Positions 24,303 through 37,508 of a DNA stretch of 64,000 nt are shown one piece after another. The notes beneath the pieces were generated by a model. The model was not told the DNA's origin. It ran no database searches and saw nothing but the letters and a program-made list of their open reading frames with translations. The position numbers were made by a program, and so were the translations under genes. How positions within the stretch are numbered: position 1 is the stretch's first letter; each line of letters starts with the position of its first letter. This stretch comes from Paramecium tetraurelia (lineage: Eukaryota; Ciliophora; Oligohymenophorea; Peniculida; Parameciidae), in assembly GCF_000165425.1 (NCBI RefSeq), contig NW_001798984.1, positions 207,969 through 271,968 of the forward strand. Reading direction: 5' to 3'.

Positions 24303-27300
24303 ATGCGAATTCCCTAAGCTTACTATGAAAGCATGGTTAGAAGATATAAGAAGTCTAAGCATGTCGATTCAACTGATTACTCTTGGATTGAAACAACCAA
24401 GAAGCCTCTTGTAGAAAGAATTTAAGATTTTGCATAATGCAAACAATTGTAGGATCCCATGTATACACGCATCATCTGTGAAACAATTGACACAATATTC
24501 GAAGCAGCAGTTGCTTTATTTCAAGACCAAGACCAGACCCTCTGCATTCAATTGCTGGGTGAATCCGATTCTATTTAAATTTGGGATTTGTGTTTATTGT
24601 GTTGCGATTACATACTCAAGTCAACAAATTCAAAAATACGTATTTCTATTTAAATAATTTAAAGTCGACATGTTTTTTAGTTATGAACATATTTTGACTC
24701 TAATATTTCACAATCCAGATTATGAAATATAAAAAATATATAAGTTGGTGCAATGCATGCAGTATTTGATTGAATCAATGAATGCATCTAAAGCCTGTAA
24801 ATTTAAAAGTACTGATTAAATTATTAATCATAGTTGAATAATTTGAGAAAGTCTTTATAAGATTCATGTATATTAGCGCATTTTTGTAAAGGAATATCTA
24901 CAATTTGTCAGATTAGGAATATCAGGAATTATTTTAATATTCTACTGACAATTACAATCTCAAAATCACCATCCCAAATGAAGACATGAATATTTATCAA
25001 AGGTATTTGGAGCTGAGCAACATCAGAAAAATACTCAAGTCTCCACCAGTAATCTTAGACATTCCCTTTGATTGTACCAAAAATCCATTGGACCAAAGTT
25101 TATAGATTGCAGCTGAAATTAAAGTCTAAAAAGATAGTATACTATTTGATTAGATCTTCATCCGATTACTTTGTCAATATTCTATTGATGAAAAATTGCT
25201 GCAAAAGATGTTCTTAAGAAATTTCATATTTCATTTTAAATGCACTTTCTCAGAATTGCAGTTAATCAATCCCAAATTTATGACAGACATCACCAATAGG
25301 TTGATAGATCAAAAGGATTTCCTATTTTTATTAATAAGGAAGATTGCTAGCGAAAAGGATTTATTTTTAGAAGATACCTTGGTGGAGAGTTACAAATTTA
25401 TTAAATCAAAGCAAATTTAATTATATGAGCATAACACATTCTTGGATAAATTATGGTTATTTGAATTATAAGGAATACAAGACACTTTAAATTGGTGGAA
25501 GAAAGAATTCAAAATCACTGAAGGGAATTTCTATGATAGTAAGATGGAATTAAATGATAAATTAAAATAATTGTTCTTTTAATAATTGTGTGATCAACAA
25601 TTTACATAGATGTTTAAAAAATAACCAAACTATACATAATGGAATTTCATCATTATTCAAATCATAAGAAAATCATTAGTATAAGATGATGGAACCAAAT
25701 TGCCATATTACATCTTAAATCCAATCTTAACCTATTCTGTCAATCTGATCACTGAATTGCCTGCCAATAACCAAAACCAGCAATTGGATTATCAATTAGA
25801 AAGTCAGATAATTTAGGGATTAATGGAGATCCTTAAGAATTGTATTAAGAAGCCCCAAATTCAATTATAAATCAGAGCAATTCAATTATTAAATCAATTG
25901 GTGACATACTATAAACAAGAATTTGATTAAGTGTAGATTCAAAATGCATAGTCCGAATTCCTGATACCAGTTCCTGAACGATATCACAAATTATTAACTG
26001 AAATCTGGTCAAACAAAATTTTAGAAGGTACTCTACTTGCAGCTCAAGAACTCAATGAAACATTATACACCTATTTGATTACATTATTAGCTATAACAAT
26101 GGGAGAGAATCCTGCCAGAGTAAGATAATTCTGTGAAAATAATAGTTTGTAACTTCTGATCGACAAAATTTTTGAATTATTGAAGATATGCTCAAGAGCA
26201 TCCCCATTAATAGTAACAATTATAAATTTGTTGATTGCAATCAGTACTAATGAATAAGCAATTTCATTAACTTAATAATCGAATAATAGTGGAGATAAAT
26301 AAGAAAAAGATAATTTGATTAAGAGGATATTTATCAAGTGTTATTTGCCTTCAGTCGAGTTAATAAATGACCCAACAGTGAGTGATGATTTTGCCAAGAA
26401 GATTATTATGCTGTATAGTCAAAGCATGTTGGCAAAAAAGTAAATAGAGAAGGTGATAGAGAACACATTTGTTCAGATATCATCATTGGTGGATTTGAGT
26501 AAAGATAAGATAGAGGAAATTGTGAGTAATTAAGATAAGCTACAATCCTTTTATAGTTCTTCAAAAAGCTTGTAGGCATTATTACAGTTGTTCATGCAAT
26601 TACAACCAGAGAGGAAATCTTCATATCGATCATTCCAAGGATATGAAGAATTACAACTAGAGGAAGCTTAGAGATAAAAGGATATATTGTTCAACTCTCT
26701 TTTGAAGAATTAAAAATTCGTAGAAGCCTTGGAGAAGATAATTATGAGTCCAATTCTGATAGGTAGTAAAAATAAGGATACCTATGTTGAACACTACGTT
26801 GGCATTTTGTGTAAGAAAAATAAGTTGAATCCTTATACTTCTTTATGGAAGGAATTGGATTTAATCTCTTAAAACTATATGGTAATAGGTGACTAGAAGA
26901 TAATCGATATTGGGAAATTAGTGGATTATGATGCCTTATCCATCCATATGAGTGACAAATACTTTTTTAGAAAAATCATCAAACACATATCTCCTTAAAC
27001 TTACAGAGGATTCTACATATTGAGTCGTTTCCACTTGATACATTATTTGATTAAGATGTGTGTGAATTAGGGTGTGGGATAAAATTAAGATGCCCATCTA
27101 ATGATTTCATAATTGTTAGAAATCTATTTTCTATCCTCACAACATGCTGGTTTCCATGAATCTATTATGATGTTTATGTCAGCTAAATAATAGGTCCAGA
27201 AACATCAGACTAGTTATGATGAGGACTCTTAAATAAGGAGAAGAATTAGTAAGGATAATTTGATTCCATTGCAATCATCCTGTTTGGATTTGATAAGCAA

Positions 27301-30300
27301 ATTGTAATAGCATGCAGAACAAAAGGATTTTGTGGTCAAGAAATATGGGGAAATAACTTAGTTGTTCTTTTAGAATTTCTCAGAAAAGTGTCAATAACTT
27401 AAACAAGCTCAAGGAATTTAAATTGTTTCAATTGTAACTTATTTGTAAGATATGTTAAAATCATTCAAATTCCTCTAGAATTTGTTTTTGAGTTTAGAAC
27501 AACAGTACTAACCATTACAATTTGCTGTAATCTGTTTCCAAAATAGCAATTTCTTTTTGTCTTTGGTTGAGATTCTATAACATTTGGATAAGATCTAAAG
27601 ACAGTAATAATTTAACGGAACAAAAGAATAAGAAATTATTAGAAAGATTTTACCTGGATTTATAGAAGCCATACATCAACACATAGATAACATTATCAAA
27701 CTATTGATTTTTAAGAAGATTTCAATCGATAAGATACAATTGTCAGATTAATTAATTCAGGATCCCTAATAATTGGATATTGTATGCAATGAAATCTTTG
27801 TAGCTTAGGCATCAATAGTCAATTAAATGATTGATCTTCTTCTTTACAATAATTGCGAAGGTAGTTTAAAGACGCTGTTGGAACAACTAATATAGAGATT
27901 TTATTCAATCAAAGATCTATAAGTTTAGGATATGAGAAAGATAGCTGGAACTGAGACAAAAGAATAAATAATTGGAAATAAGGATATTAATACAATTTTA
28001 TCTGGTACTGATGGAAGACAAGAATAGAAAAAATCTTTGTTTGATCGACCTGAAATCAAGGCCATGATCGATGACATTTGTGATATGGGATTCAAATAAC
28101 AATTAATCAAGAAAGCTATTCAAAGGATTGAAATTCCTGAACCTACTATGATCATTGATATGTTGATCAATGAGAGAATATCTGATGATGAAGAAGAGCA
28201 AGAAGATCCTTTTGAATTAGTGAAGAATGCAGAGTAAAATCAATAGGTTTAAGACTAATAAGATCAATAATAATAAAATGTAGAAACTGAAACACAAAAA
28301 GAACAGAAGGAAATCTAGGCTTTGGATTAAGAATAATTTATGAAAATTTTAATATAAAATTTCCCATTAGCAAATACCTAATTAAATATAACAGAAAGGT
28401 TTTTGGGATTCATTGGTGATTTCTAATCAAAATTAGATTAAAATCTTAGTAAACTATTAGATTAAAATTTACATAATCAAAAATCAAGTGGCAATTTGTT
28501 GGAATATCTATTTACAATTGCCAAGAGGTCATAACATATAAATAAGATTATTGAGTATATTTTTATGATCTTGAATCCCTTAAAATAAGATAAATCTTCT
28601 TAAGATTTAAATGCTACCATGATTCAATATTAGAAAGCATTACAATGGCTCAATTTATTGCAATAGATCGCTCCTCAAGAACATGAAAAACTATATTCGA
28701 ATTTGGCTTTAATAGATCAAGAACCATAATCAAAGTATGTGCTCCAATTTCAATCTATGATTACAATTGGTTTTGCATTATCAAATGATATCTTCGATTA
28801 GTTTAAAAAGATTGGAAAATTAGAGTTGGACCAATTGAAACAACTTAAAATTTCAGAAATGACCTATACAGAAATCTATCAACAAGCACAAACAATAACT
28901 AATAATCTTAATATGCTATTTGAAACCAAGCAAACCACATTAAAATTATTCTGTAAAGAATTGTTAGAAGCACAAAAGTACCTTACCAAGTTTTTCTTGA
29001 ATCTGCAAAATAAGCATGACTAATTAATTGAGAGATATTGGAATCAAATACTTATATATCTAGAATTTTTAATTTAAGTTTGCACAAACAATCTAGAATT
29101 ATAGGAATACTCATAATAAACTTAGAACTTCCTTGATGAATTAGAAACAATAATTAGCAATAATTAATAATTAAAATAATAAAGAGATTAATCTCAAAAT
29201 AACATTTAATTAAGATAACTCATTTAAAGAAGATTCAATTCTGATAAACAATTGATCACATTATTATTACAATGCTTAAATAATTTTGGATTGCATAATC
29301 AAGGCAAATTGTTCAGCATGTTAACCAAAAAGTAAACAAATTAAAAATAATCGTTATTGGACACTCTACTATAATTGAAATTTTATAGCAGTCATTTAGA
29401 ATATGAGGAATCTCAACCAGTGTTTCTTGAAAACTTAATCTATCTAGTCGCGATTGATAGCAAAACTACTAATGATTTAGTTTTCTAAATTTTGAAATAA
29501 GTTATGCTCAACGAACATATCGATTGGCATGCTCAATAATTAAAAAATACAGAAGATCTCAGCTAAATACAATTCCCTTAAAAATTTATTGAATGTCCAT
29601 TATAATATTTATTATAATTCCATCCTGTTTTAATTAATAACCCAATAGTCTATAATATGATAATAGAGCAATAAGGTTTATCAATTACTGACAAATTTTC
29701 AGAATTACAAAGAATTCATGCTCCAAAATAGTCATTGCCTTAACCTACAGGGAAATTAACAAAAGAACAAGAGAGATTATTGAAGGAAAGAGAAAAAGAA
29801 TTATAAGCTTAACCTTAGACTGACATTATCATTAGATACGAGGTCGAATAATTGATAGAGCCATAATTGAACGAACACTTCATTGATTTAGTCAATATTA
29901 TTGCTTAAACAACAATAGATAGATTTTTTGAAGAGAATTGTATTTTGATAGAATAGATATTCAAAATCTAATGTAATCAATACAAGGACGACAATAGGAT
30001 TTATCTTTATGGCTGGGATCAACTATTGAGAATAATTGAAATGCTCATTATTAAGATTCCTTAATTGGTATTATATCTAAGACAATATTAATTTGTTCTA
30101 CCGTCTAACTCAAAAACTGATTAGAAAAAGATCACTTTCATAGAATTTGTAATCAAATATTTGACATGGGTGGGAGGAGATAAATTGGCTAACTTTATGC
30201 ACAACTACATCAGTGACATAAACTTGTTGTCTATTGGATATGGAGTCACTATTGCATAAGAGGTTTTACAACTATTATTGAATGAATTGTAAATAGACAT

Positions 30301-32574
30301 CAATTAGGAATAGATGATATAGAAATATTATCACATTTTATAACTATTAACCTTATTCACCTAGACTTTAACCATGTAGAATTGCTGCATGATCTTAACA
30401 GATCAACGATCATAATTAAACATAATTCCTTAATTGATTGACACCTTGAATAAAATTAAAAATTGTGAAAACAAGTAATTTGTTAAGACATATCAACAGA
30501 CCATAGCCAAAGCATTGGAACCATTTTTGTAATCATAAATATACTATGATCACATTCAATATGGTAGATATGGTGAAGTGTTCAGATTGCAATAGAGTAT
30601 TACTGACAATCCATTCAAATATCATTATTTGCATTGTCTAAAAAATCAATTGATTTGTTATTCTTTGTATCCCGGTTTTAAGAGTACCATAGGATCAGCA
30701 TAGCATTTCATTTCTCATTAGCAAGTTCAATAAACTTTGAAAGATGAACACCAATAAGAATTAGTTTGGCCTCTTTATTAATCGAGGAAAAACTATAATA
30801 ATCAAAGATAGAATAACTAGAAGTAATAAGAAGAAGACTTGAGTGATTCAGATTCAGATTAAGATATTCTTTAAGTAGATAATAATTAAATCAAATACAA
30901 AGCTAACTATTCGAATATTAATTCCTGGGGTTCTGATTACTATTATTATGACAATAATGATTTCATGTCTAAATACAGCATGAATCGAGATGATGACAGG
31001 GTTTAACGTGAAAATCAATAAAACATTTTCCCATAAAAAGACCTTAATATCTTATTTTGTAAAGTTGATCCACAGACTATTACTTTTAATTTACCCCCCT
31101 TATAAATCACAAAAGCAAGCATCTAATATAATTCCAGCGATTATAAATAGTGGATCACCTCTATTGTAGGATTGTACTATAGCTCTAATGAATATTTTGA
31201 AAATAAGAAGTCTTTGATTTCTAAATCTTATGAAAATCAACTTAAAATCACAGTGGAAAATATTAATTAGATCAATAGGATTTTATTGTCCTCAAATTAT
31301 TATAGAAATAGATCAAATGATTTTATGCAATAATATCTCTCATACTATTTGAATGGAACACTCAATAACCTGTAAGTCTAGGCAAGTATTTGCTTCTATT
31401 CTAAATTTGGTTAGCCTCCTAATTAATTATAATAAGATTACCAAGCAAATTCATTGTCAATTAATATCAATGAATCAAAATAACAATAACACAGAATTTT
31501 ATGTTAAATATCATGCAATATTCTCCAAAGCAGAGTAGTTTTGAATGGAATGCCAAATGATTTACAAGATTAAAACTTACTCAAAGCCAAACTATCAAGT
31601 TTATTACATCCTGAAGAACATCTTATAATTCAACCAATTATCTTGTAAATTCCAAAAAGATAATTTGCTTAACCTGATCCATAGCAACTATTCACCTATG
31701 ATAATTTGGTTCTTGAAATTTTCATAAATCTACTCTTAGATGCAAATAATTTCCCTCAGTTTCCCTTTAACTTATTCAGATAGATTTGTAAATGTCCCCG
31801 ACTTGGATTTAAATTATTAATTTAGCTATTACTATTATTTTAGGAACAAAAACACAATTTAGATTTAACTTTGAGAATCTTGTATCTTGTAAGTCAAAAA
31901 ATCCCTTCCACTATTCTTAGAGATTTGTTATCTGAATAATTATAGGTGAGTCCCATCTTGAATAGAAGAGAAAAAGCTAATCTGGCCAAGGTCTAAGAAA
32001 TTAAAGAACAATTTGTGATTGAGGAAGAAGAAAATGTAGATGAATAACCTCAAGATGAGGATCCTGAGAATCCTTTAGTCTTCTTAATTAACTAACTCAA
32101 CACCTATTGTGAGAAAAATATTTCATTTATGAAACTATTTCATAATCCAGAATCTTATATACCTTTAGAAAAAAGTATAATTAATTTTATCTTTAGACAT
32201 ACTCTTGACACCATTATTAGCTAGCTAAACTGGAATGCATTTGTCTTACTTGCTATAAATCATCAGAGGTTCATTAATAGTGATTACTGAAGATCCCAAG
32301 GATAAGAATAGAAAGCATGATGAAGATTATTTATCAAAAATATAGAGAAGATAAGCCACAATCTTTACAAATAATAACCAAGATGAACCCAATCATAAAT
32401 TATTTGATCTTGTCTCTTAACTCAATAAACATGAGTAAGACGTAAATTTTGAAGAAATGATCTTCAAAACATTTGGAGATAGATATTCTGATAACTAATA
32501 TGATTAATGGGAGCCAATATCTTACTTTAGTAAATAGCCTTTTTCATTTAGATAACATGAACTATAATAATAAC

Positions 32575-32657
<83 letters not shown>

Positions 32658-35083
32658 TAATATTAACAATAATTATAACAATAGTAATAATAATAATAGT
32701 AAAGATTTATTCTATAAAATACATCTATATTTTCAATGCCACAACCTCCCTAACCTTTACTACCTTAAACACTCCCTTAAAATCATCCTCCGATACCCTC
32801 TATATCAATACTTTAATAACAACAATAATCATTATAATAATTCTAATAATAACGTCAAAATTAATCATAAATTTTGCAATAATCAGGAGCATAACAAGTT
32901 AGACAATTTTATGATAAGTTCTTTAAAATGAATGAAAATTAATAGGATTAATCTTAATCATATTAATAATACCTTAAACAGTTTTACGATAATATTATAT
33001 AATCAAGACAGTAATAATAAAATCAGCAGTAATAAGAATAACAATAGAATCAGAATCAATAATAAAATTTGATACAAGAATAGCAGCCATAATAAGCTGA
33101 AGAAAAATTCTTAAATAATATTGAGGAGTTAGATGAATCAGACTCGAAATAATAAAAAAGAGAGAGAAAAGTGAGTGCAAAGATATCACATGTAGAAATC
33201 GATATAATTACCGCATTGTGCAAAATTCTGAATAACCATTTACTTAGAGATTGCAATTCTACTGAAATTATTAACATACTTAATACATATGCAAATGATA
33301 GATTAAAAATAGAACATGCTATAAATGAATTGACAAAATATATAATATAGCAATCAAAGATATTCAATTATGAGTTGGATAGAAAAAGAAAATAACTTAG
33401 AGAAATCACAAGCTAATTAGAAAAGGTGGCCGAGCATGGTCCTGAAAGATAATAGTAGTTGTCTCAATAAGAAAATGAAATAATCAGAGAACTTAATTAA
33501 AAAACACCAGATCCTAGTATCATTCAAAGATGTTTTATAGCAATAACAGGGTTTTTGAATATTAGCTTAAGTATATCAGATTAATAAAAATAATCTGCAA
33601 ATAAACCAAGTTCATAATAAACTAGATAACAAATTTAATTAGATAAAAAGAAATATAAATTGCATTAACAAGGTAAAAATGTAGATGACTCATAAGAAGT
33701 TGACATTTTATCTAAGAAAGATATTAGAAAATAATTCATTAATATATTGTAAACAAGATAAACTCATCATTTGTGGCTTAACGTAGTGGAAACATTATTA
33801 TTGATTTTCAATTGTAAAGGTCAGAGATCATTAGAATTGTTATAGAAAAAACTTTACCCTCTTTTAGAGTGTTTCTTAAGGCTTTACTAAAATGTACATG
33901 ACGATTCAAATAATTCAGATTCCCTTATTTCAGGTTCTTCTGATCCTAACTTTTTTGAGCGAAATGCAAGTGGATCTGCCACTAACTCATTGTAATTTGG
34001 CTTATTATAAACTCAGAACATTCATTTGAAGCGTTCATTTTCTGCAGTAAGAAATGAAAACGAAATGTAAATGAAAATAGATGAACTATTCACTTATCTT
34101 TGTATTAATGGTAAACGACTCATTAATCATTTGATTTCATAAAGGCTTCAGTAGGTTACTATAGACCACAAGTAAAATTAGAATTCAAATCTCATCAAAT
34201 TATTCAAAGAGACAGATCCTTTGGCTTTTGTTTTCTTTAAAATGAGTCAAATAATTTCTTTCGAGAATAAAAAGCACTTATTTGAATTAGATTTAGAGGC
34301 TTTGAAAATAAGTGAAAAATCAAATACTCGATCAAGAGGTAGATAAAATGAAACTATTGAAATAAATGTTGTTAGAGAAACAAGGCTATAACAATCGTTG
34401 GAAAAGGTTATTAATATTGATAAGGCGAAGTTTAGAAAATGCGATATTAAAATAAGATATCAAGGAGAAAAAGGTTAGGATGAAGGTGGCATTAGAAAGG
34501 AGTGGATGACTAATCTTGTTAAAGATATCCTTTAAACAGATAAATTCGAATTAACACCTAAAAGATTTTACAAAATTAATCCAAATAAAAAAGCATAAGA
34601 GGATTTGAATCATTATAAACTATTAGGCAAAATAGTTGCTAAAAGTATTTACGATGGATTGCTTTTACCTGTTTATTTCATCTCCCCTATTTTTAAATAA
34701 ATTCTTTAGAAAAAGCCTAGCTTTGATGATCTTGAGCATTATAATGAAGGATATTATGACACCTTTATAAAATTCTTAAATGATGAAACATAAGTTCAAT
34801 ATAAAGATTTATTTGAATTTTGGATTCCAGAAGAATATGCAAGTCTAATAGAATAAAACAAAAAACTTATCTTTGCTGATCTACTTTAAGACTATATAGA
34901 AAAGAACCCTATTGAGATAAAATAAGAATAATAATCAGAGTAAGATTCTAAATAGGAGCCTTTATAAACTTAGGAGTAAGATTAACCAAAATAATAATCA
35001 TAAGAATAATAATAGCAATAGGAATAATAAGAATAATAATAATAATAGCAATAGGAATAATAAGAATAATAATAAGAATAGCA

Positions 35084-35117
<34 letters not shown>

Positions 35118-36543
35118 GAATAATAATAAGAATAGTAATAAGAATAATAATAAGAATAATAATAAGAATAATAATAATAGGAATAATAATAGAAACAATA
35201 ATAATAAGAAAAAAAATAGCAATAGTAATAAGAATAACAATAGTAATAATAGGAATAATAAAAATAATAGGAATAATAAGAATAACAGGAACAATAGCAA
35301 TAGGATTCATAACAACAAGAATCATAGGAAGAAAAACAATAAATTTTGGAATGGGAATAACAAAAATATGAATAAGAAATACTATTGTAATAATAATTGC
35401 AACAATAATATCACTTCTAGAAATATTTATAAATATAAGAAGAATTAAAGAAAGAACAATTATTAATTTAATAATAATAATAGTAATTATTAGATTAATA
35501 TTTGATTTCTGAAACACAAAAACTATAATTCCTTACTCAGAATGCATTATAATAAAAATAAGAAGACTTACAGTAATAAGAGGCATCATTATTAGAGCTA
35601 AATTTCGAATAATATGAATAATAATAATAATTATTATTATATCTATAATTGCAGTAAGAACATTAACGTTAATCCTAAAAACTTATGGAAGAAGAATAAT
35701 AACGATTGGAATAGTAATAAAAATAATAAGCAGAATAAGCAGAATAAAATTAGGTAGAATCAGAAGTGATGGTTCCACTCTTAAAAGCTCAGTCAGAGGG
35801 AAAATAATATAAAATAAAGAAGGAATCTGAAGACATTACAGCTGAAGATATGGAAAATAGGGAGAAGAAAAGACTTATTAGAAAGAATAAAAAAAAATAG
35901 TTGAATGATGAAGTTGTAAAATGCATTAAATTGTAAGAAGTGTTTGATAAATAAACTGCTCTTGTATCAATTAAACATAAAAGATTAATTTGTGAATTTA
36001 TTAGTAAAAGGATTATGTTGGAGGAGATCAAAAATTAAATTTCAGCATTAAGAGAAGGCTCCTTTGACATTTTATCTAAAGAGCTTTTCTCTTACATGGA
36101 TTGGAGAGATCTTTAAAAACTGATAATAGGAGTTCCTTCAGTAGATCGGTAATTTATTTTAATATTCCTTTAGTGGAAGATTTATAAGCAAATACTGAAT
36201 ACATAAATTACGATAAGAATAACTAAACAGTCTAATGGTTTTGGGAAGTCTTGACGACCTTAAGTGACTCTGAGAAAGCTGATTTCCTAATGTTTGCAAC
36301 AGGAAGTCCTCTAGTTCCTTTTGGAGGATTTAAGAATCTAAGAGGTCCAAATGGTCCAAGAAAGTTCTCTATTTCGAAAGACTTTAATAATGAACATTTT
36401 ATTAAGGCTCATGCATGGTATTTATATTATTTATTTCTAGCTTTAATCGTATTGATTTGCCAGAATATTCTTCTAAGGATATATTAAGAGAAAAATTGCT
36501 AAAATCTTTAAAAGAATCAGGTTCAGGATTTGAATTAAGTTGA
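24303..36543 (+). CDS. giant HECT ubiquitin ligase, HUWE1/TOM1/UPL-like
   Basis: About 4,000 residues. Introns seen: 24640-24664, 24809-24833, 24886-24911, 36149-36173 and 36418-36440; the rest is almost uninterrupted. The N-terminal 1,200 residues are helical, resembling the armadillo arrays of HUWE1/TOM1. A UBA-like segment (MIDDICDMGFKQQLIKKAI) lies at about 28060-28120. HECT runs from about 34430 (GQDEGGIRKEWM) to the C-lobe (FATGSPLVPFGGFKNLRG, HACFNRIDLPEY). The catalytic Cys codon is split by the last intron (TG|C). Oddities: a 32-Gln run, a large Gln/Glu insert in HECT, HACF instead of HTCF, and two points (about 32250-32287 and 36149-36173) where the frame resumes only after a +1 shift. 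Confidence 0.88.
32565..32660 (+). repeat. TAA trinucleotide repeat coding for 32 glutamines
   Basis: In the frame of the HECT ligase this is 30 TAA and 2 CAA codons, an uninterrupted run of 32 Gln. Further Gln-rich sequence follows to about 33120. Read in another frame it would be poly-Asn, but the flanking ligase frame fixes it as Gln. Confidence 0.85.
34921..35895 (+). repeat. Gln/Glu-rich insert inside the HECT domain
   Basis: About 325 codons without TGA, mainly TAA, TAG, GAA and CAA, giving patterns such as QEQQQEQQ. The purest part is about 34978-35290; later it becomes a charged coiled coil (QKLMEEEQQRLEQQQKQQ). The HECT sequence stops after LLQDYIEKNPIEIK and resumes at LNDEVVKCIKLQEV, VSIKHKRLICEFISKRI and IKNQISALREGSFDIL. 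Confidence 0.85.
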
Positions 36544-37246
36544 TATATTAATAATATTATTTCTTATAAACAAGTATTCAAGACTTTCATTGGCTTACAG
36601 TTAGATATAGAATAATTTTAACCTTATCCTACCAAATGGTTTGCTCAGAAAATATTTTCTATGTTTTCTATAATACAAAAAGTACACCCCAACACTTGTT
36701 AGTTAATATGATGTAATCATCATAGACATTACTATTAATTGCTATAAATGATTTTCAGTTTTAATGCAAAATAGCGATCCTTTCTTATAATAAGTATAAA
36801 AATCCTAATAAATAAGAGTAGCAGCTGAGATAAGTTCGCTCAAAATTATAATAAATACTTATTATTGTTTATTTTGCATATCAACTTATTTGAGATATGC
36901 AAAATTACCAATTGGTTATTAATATCTTACCCTACTAAAATAATAATGGATGTCAGCTAGTATAAAAGATCCAGAATAGAGATTCACAATCGCAACAAGA
37001 AAGATCAAAAATGATATACAAATCCAAAATGATTAATCACAATAATAGAAATCTCCTTCTATGATGTAGATCGTTGCCCATACAATTAAAAGTATTAACA
37101 AAATAACAAATTTAGTTCTTTTTGATAACTAGTATTCCTATTAAACATACATTTTCGTAAAACGAATCATTTTTGTTTTGCATAATAGTAAAATTTTCTA
37201 AGATTAAAACAACTGATAAGAGCCTTGATATTCTAAGTGCACCCAT
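36523..37246 (-). CDS. four-span membrane protein, unrecognised
   Basis: With intron 37129-37150 (22 nt) removed the product is 233 residues. Four hydrophobic segments are clear: FVILLILLIVWATIYII, FWICISFLIFLVAIV, VFIIILSELISAATLIY and IVMSMMITSYQLTSVGVYFL, with a possible weaker one at the N-terminus. The arrangement recalls small tetraspan families such as LAPTM or MARVEL proteins, but I cannot assign it. The stop codon lies inside the last exon of the HECT gene on the other strand, so the two coding regions overlap tail to tail by 21 bp. Confidence 0.7.
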
Positions 37247-37508
37247 AAATAAAGTTAATTATTTAATTATAAATGCCAAATAAAGCAGTTCTAAGTCAAT
37301 AAAATTGTTTACATTAGAATGTAAATAAATAAAAAAATATTCCTCTCTACTTTATCTAATACATCATTAATGTCTTTTCTGATTCTATACGATGCAATTA
37401 ACATATTCATTAATAAAAACCCAGTTAGAAAATGCTAAACAACCTTATTAGATTGTGAATTCGTAATTCATTAAATTAAATTACACAAATTATTTATATA
37501 CAATTTAG
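37247..37508. other. intergenic gap
   Basis: Lies between the start of the membrane-protein gene and the stop of the next gene on the same strand. No feature seen. Confidence 0.35.

Noticed and set aside
24430-24657. Plus-strand 75-residue ORF
   Set aside because: It is an out-of-frame shadow of the first HECT exon, which reads through TAA/TAG in the adjacent frame.
32473-32931. Plus-strand poly-Asn ORF
   Set aside because: It is the same TAA repeat read in a neighbouring frame. The ligase frame on both sides reads it as Gln.
34948-35517. Minus-strand ORFs of 100-189 residues made of Ile and Leu, resembling a membrane protein
   Set aside because: They are the reverse complement of the TAA/GAA repeat that encodes the Gln/Glu insert; composition alone explains the hydrophobicity.
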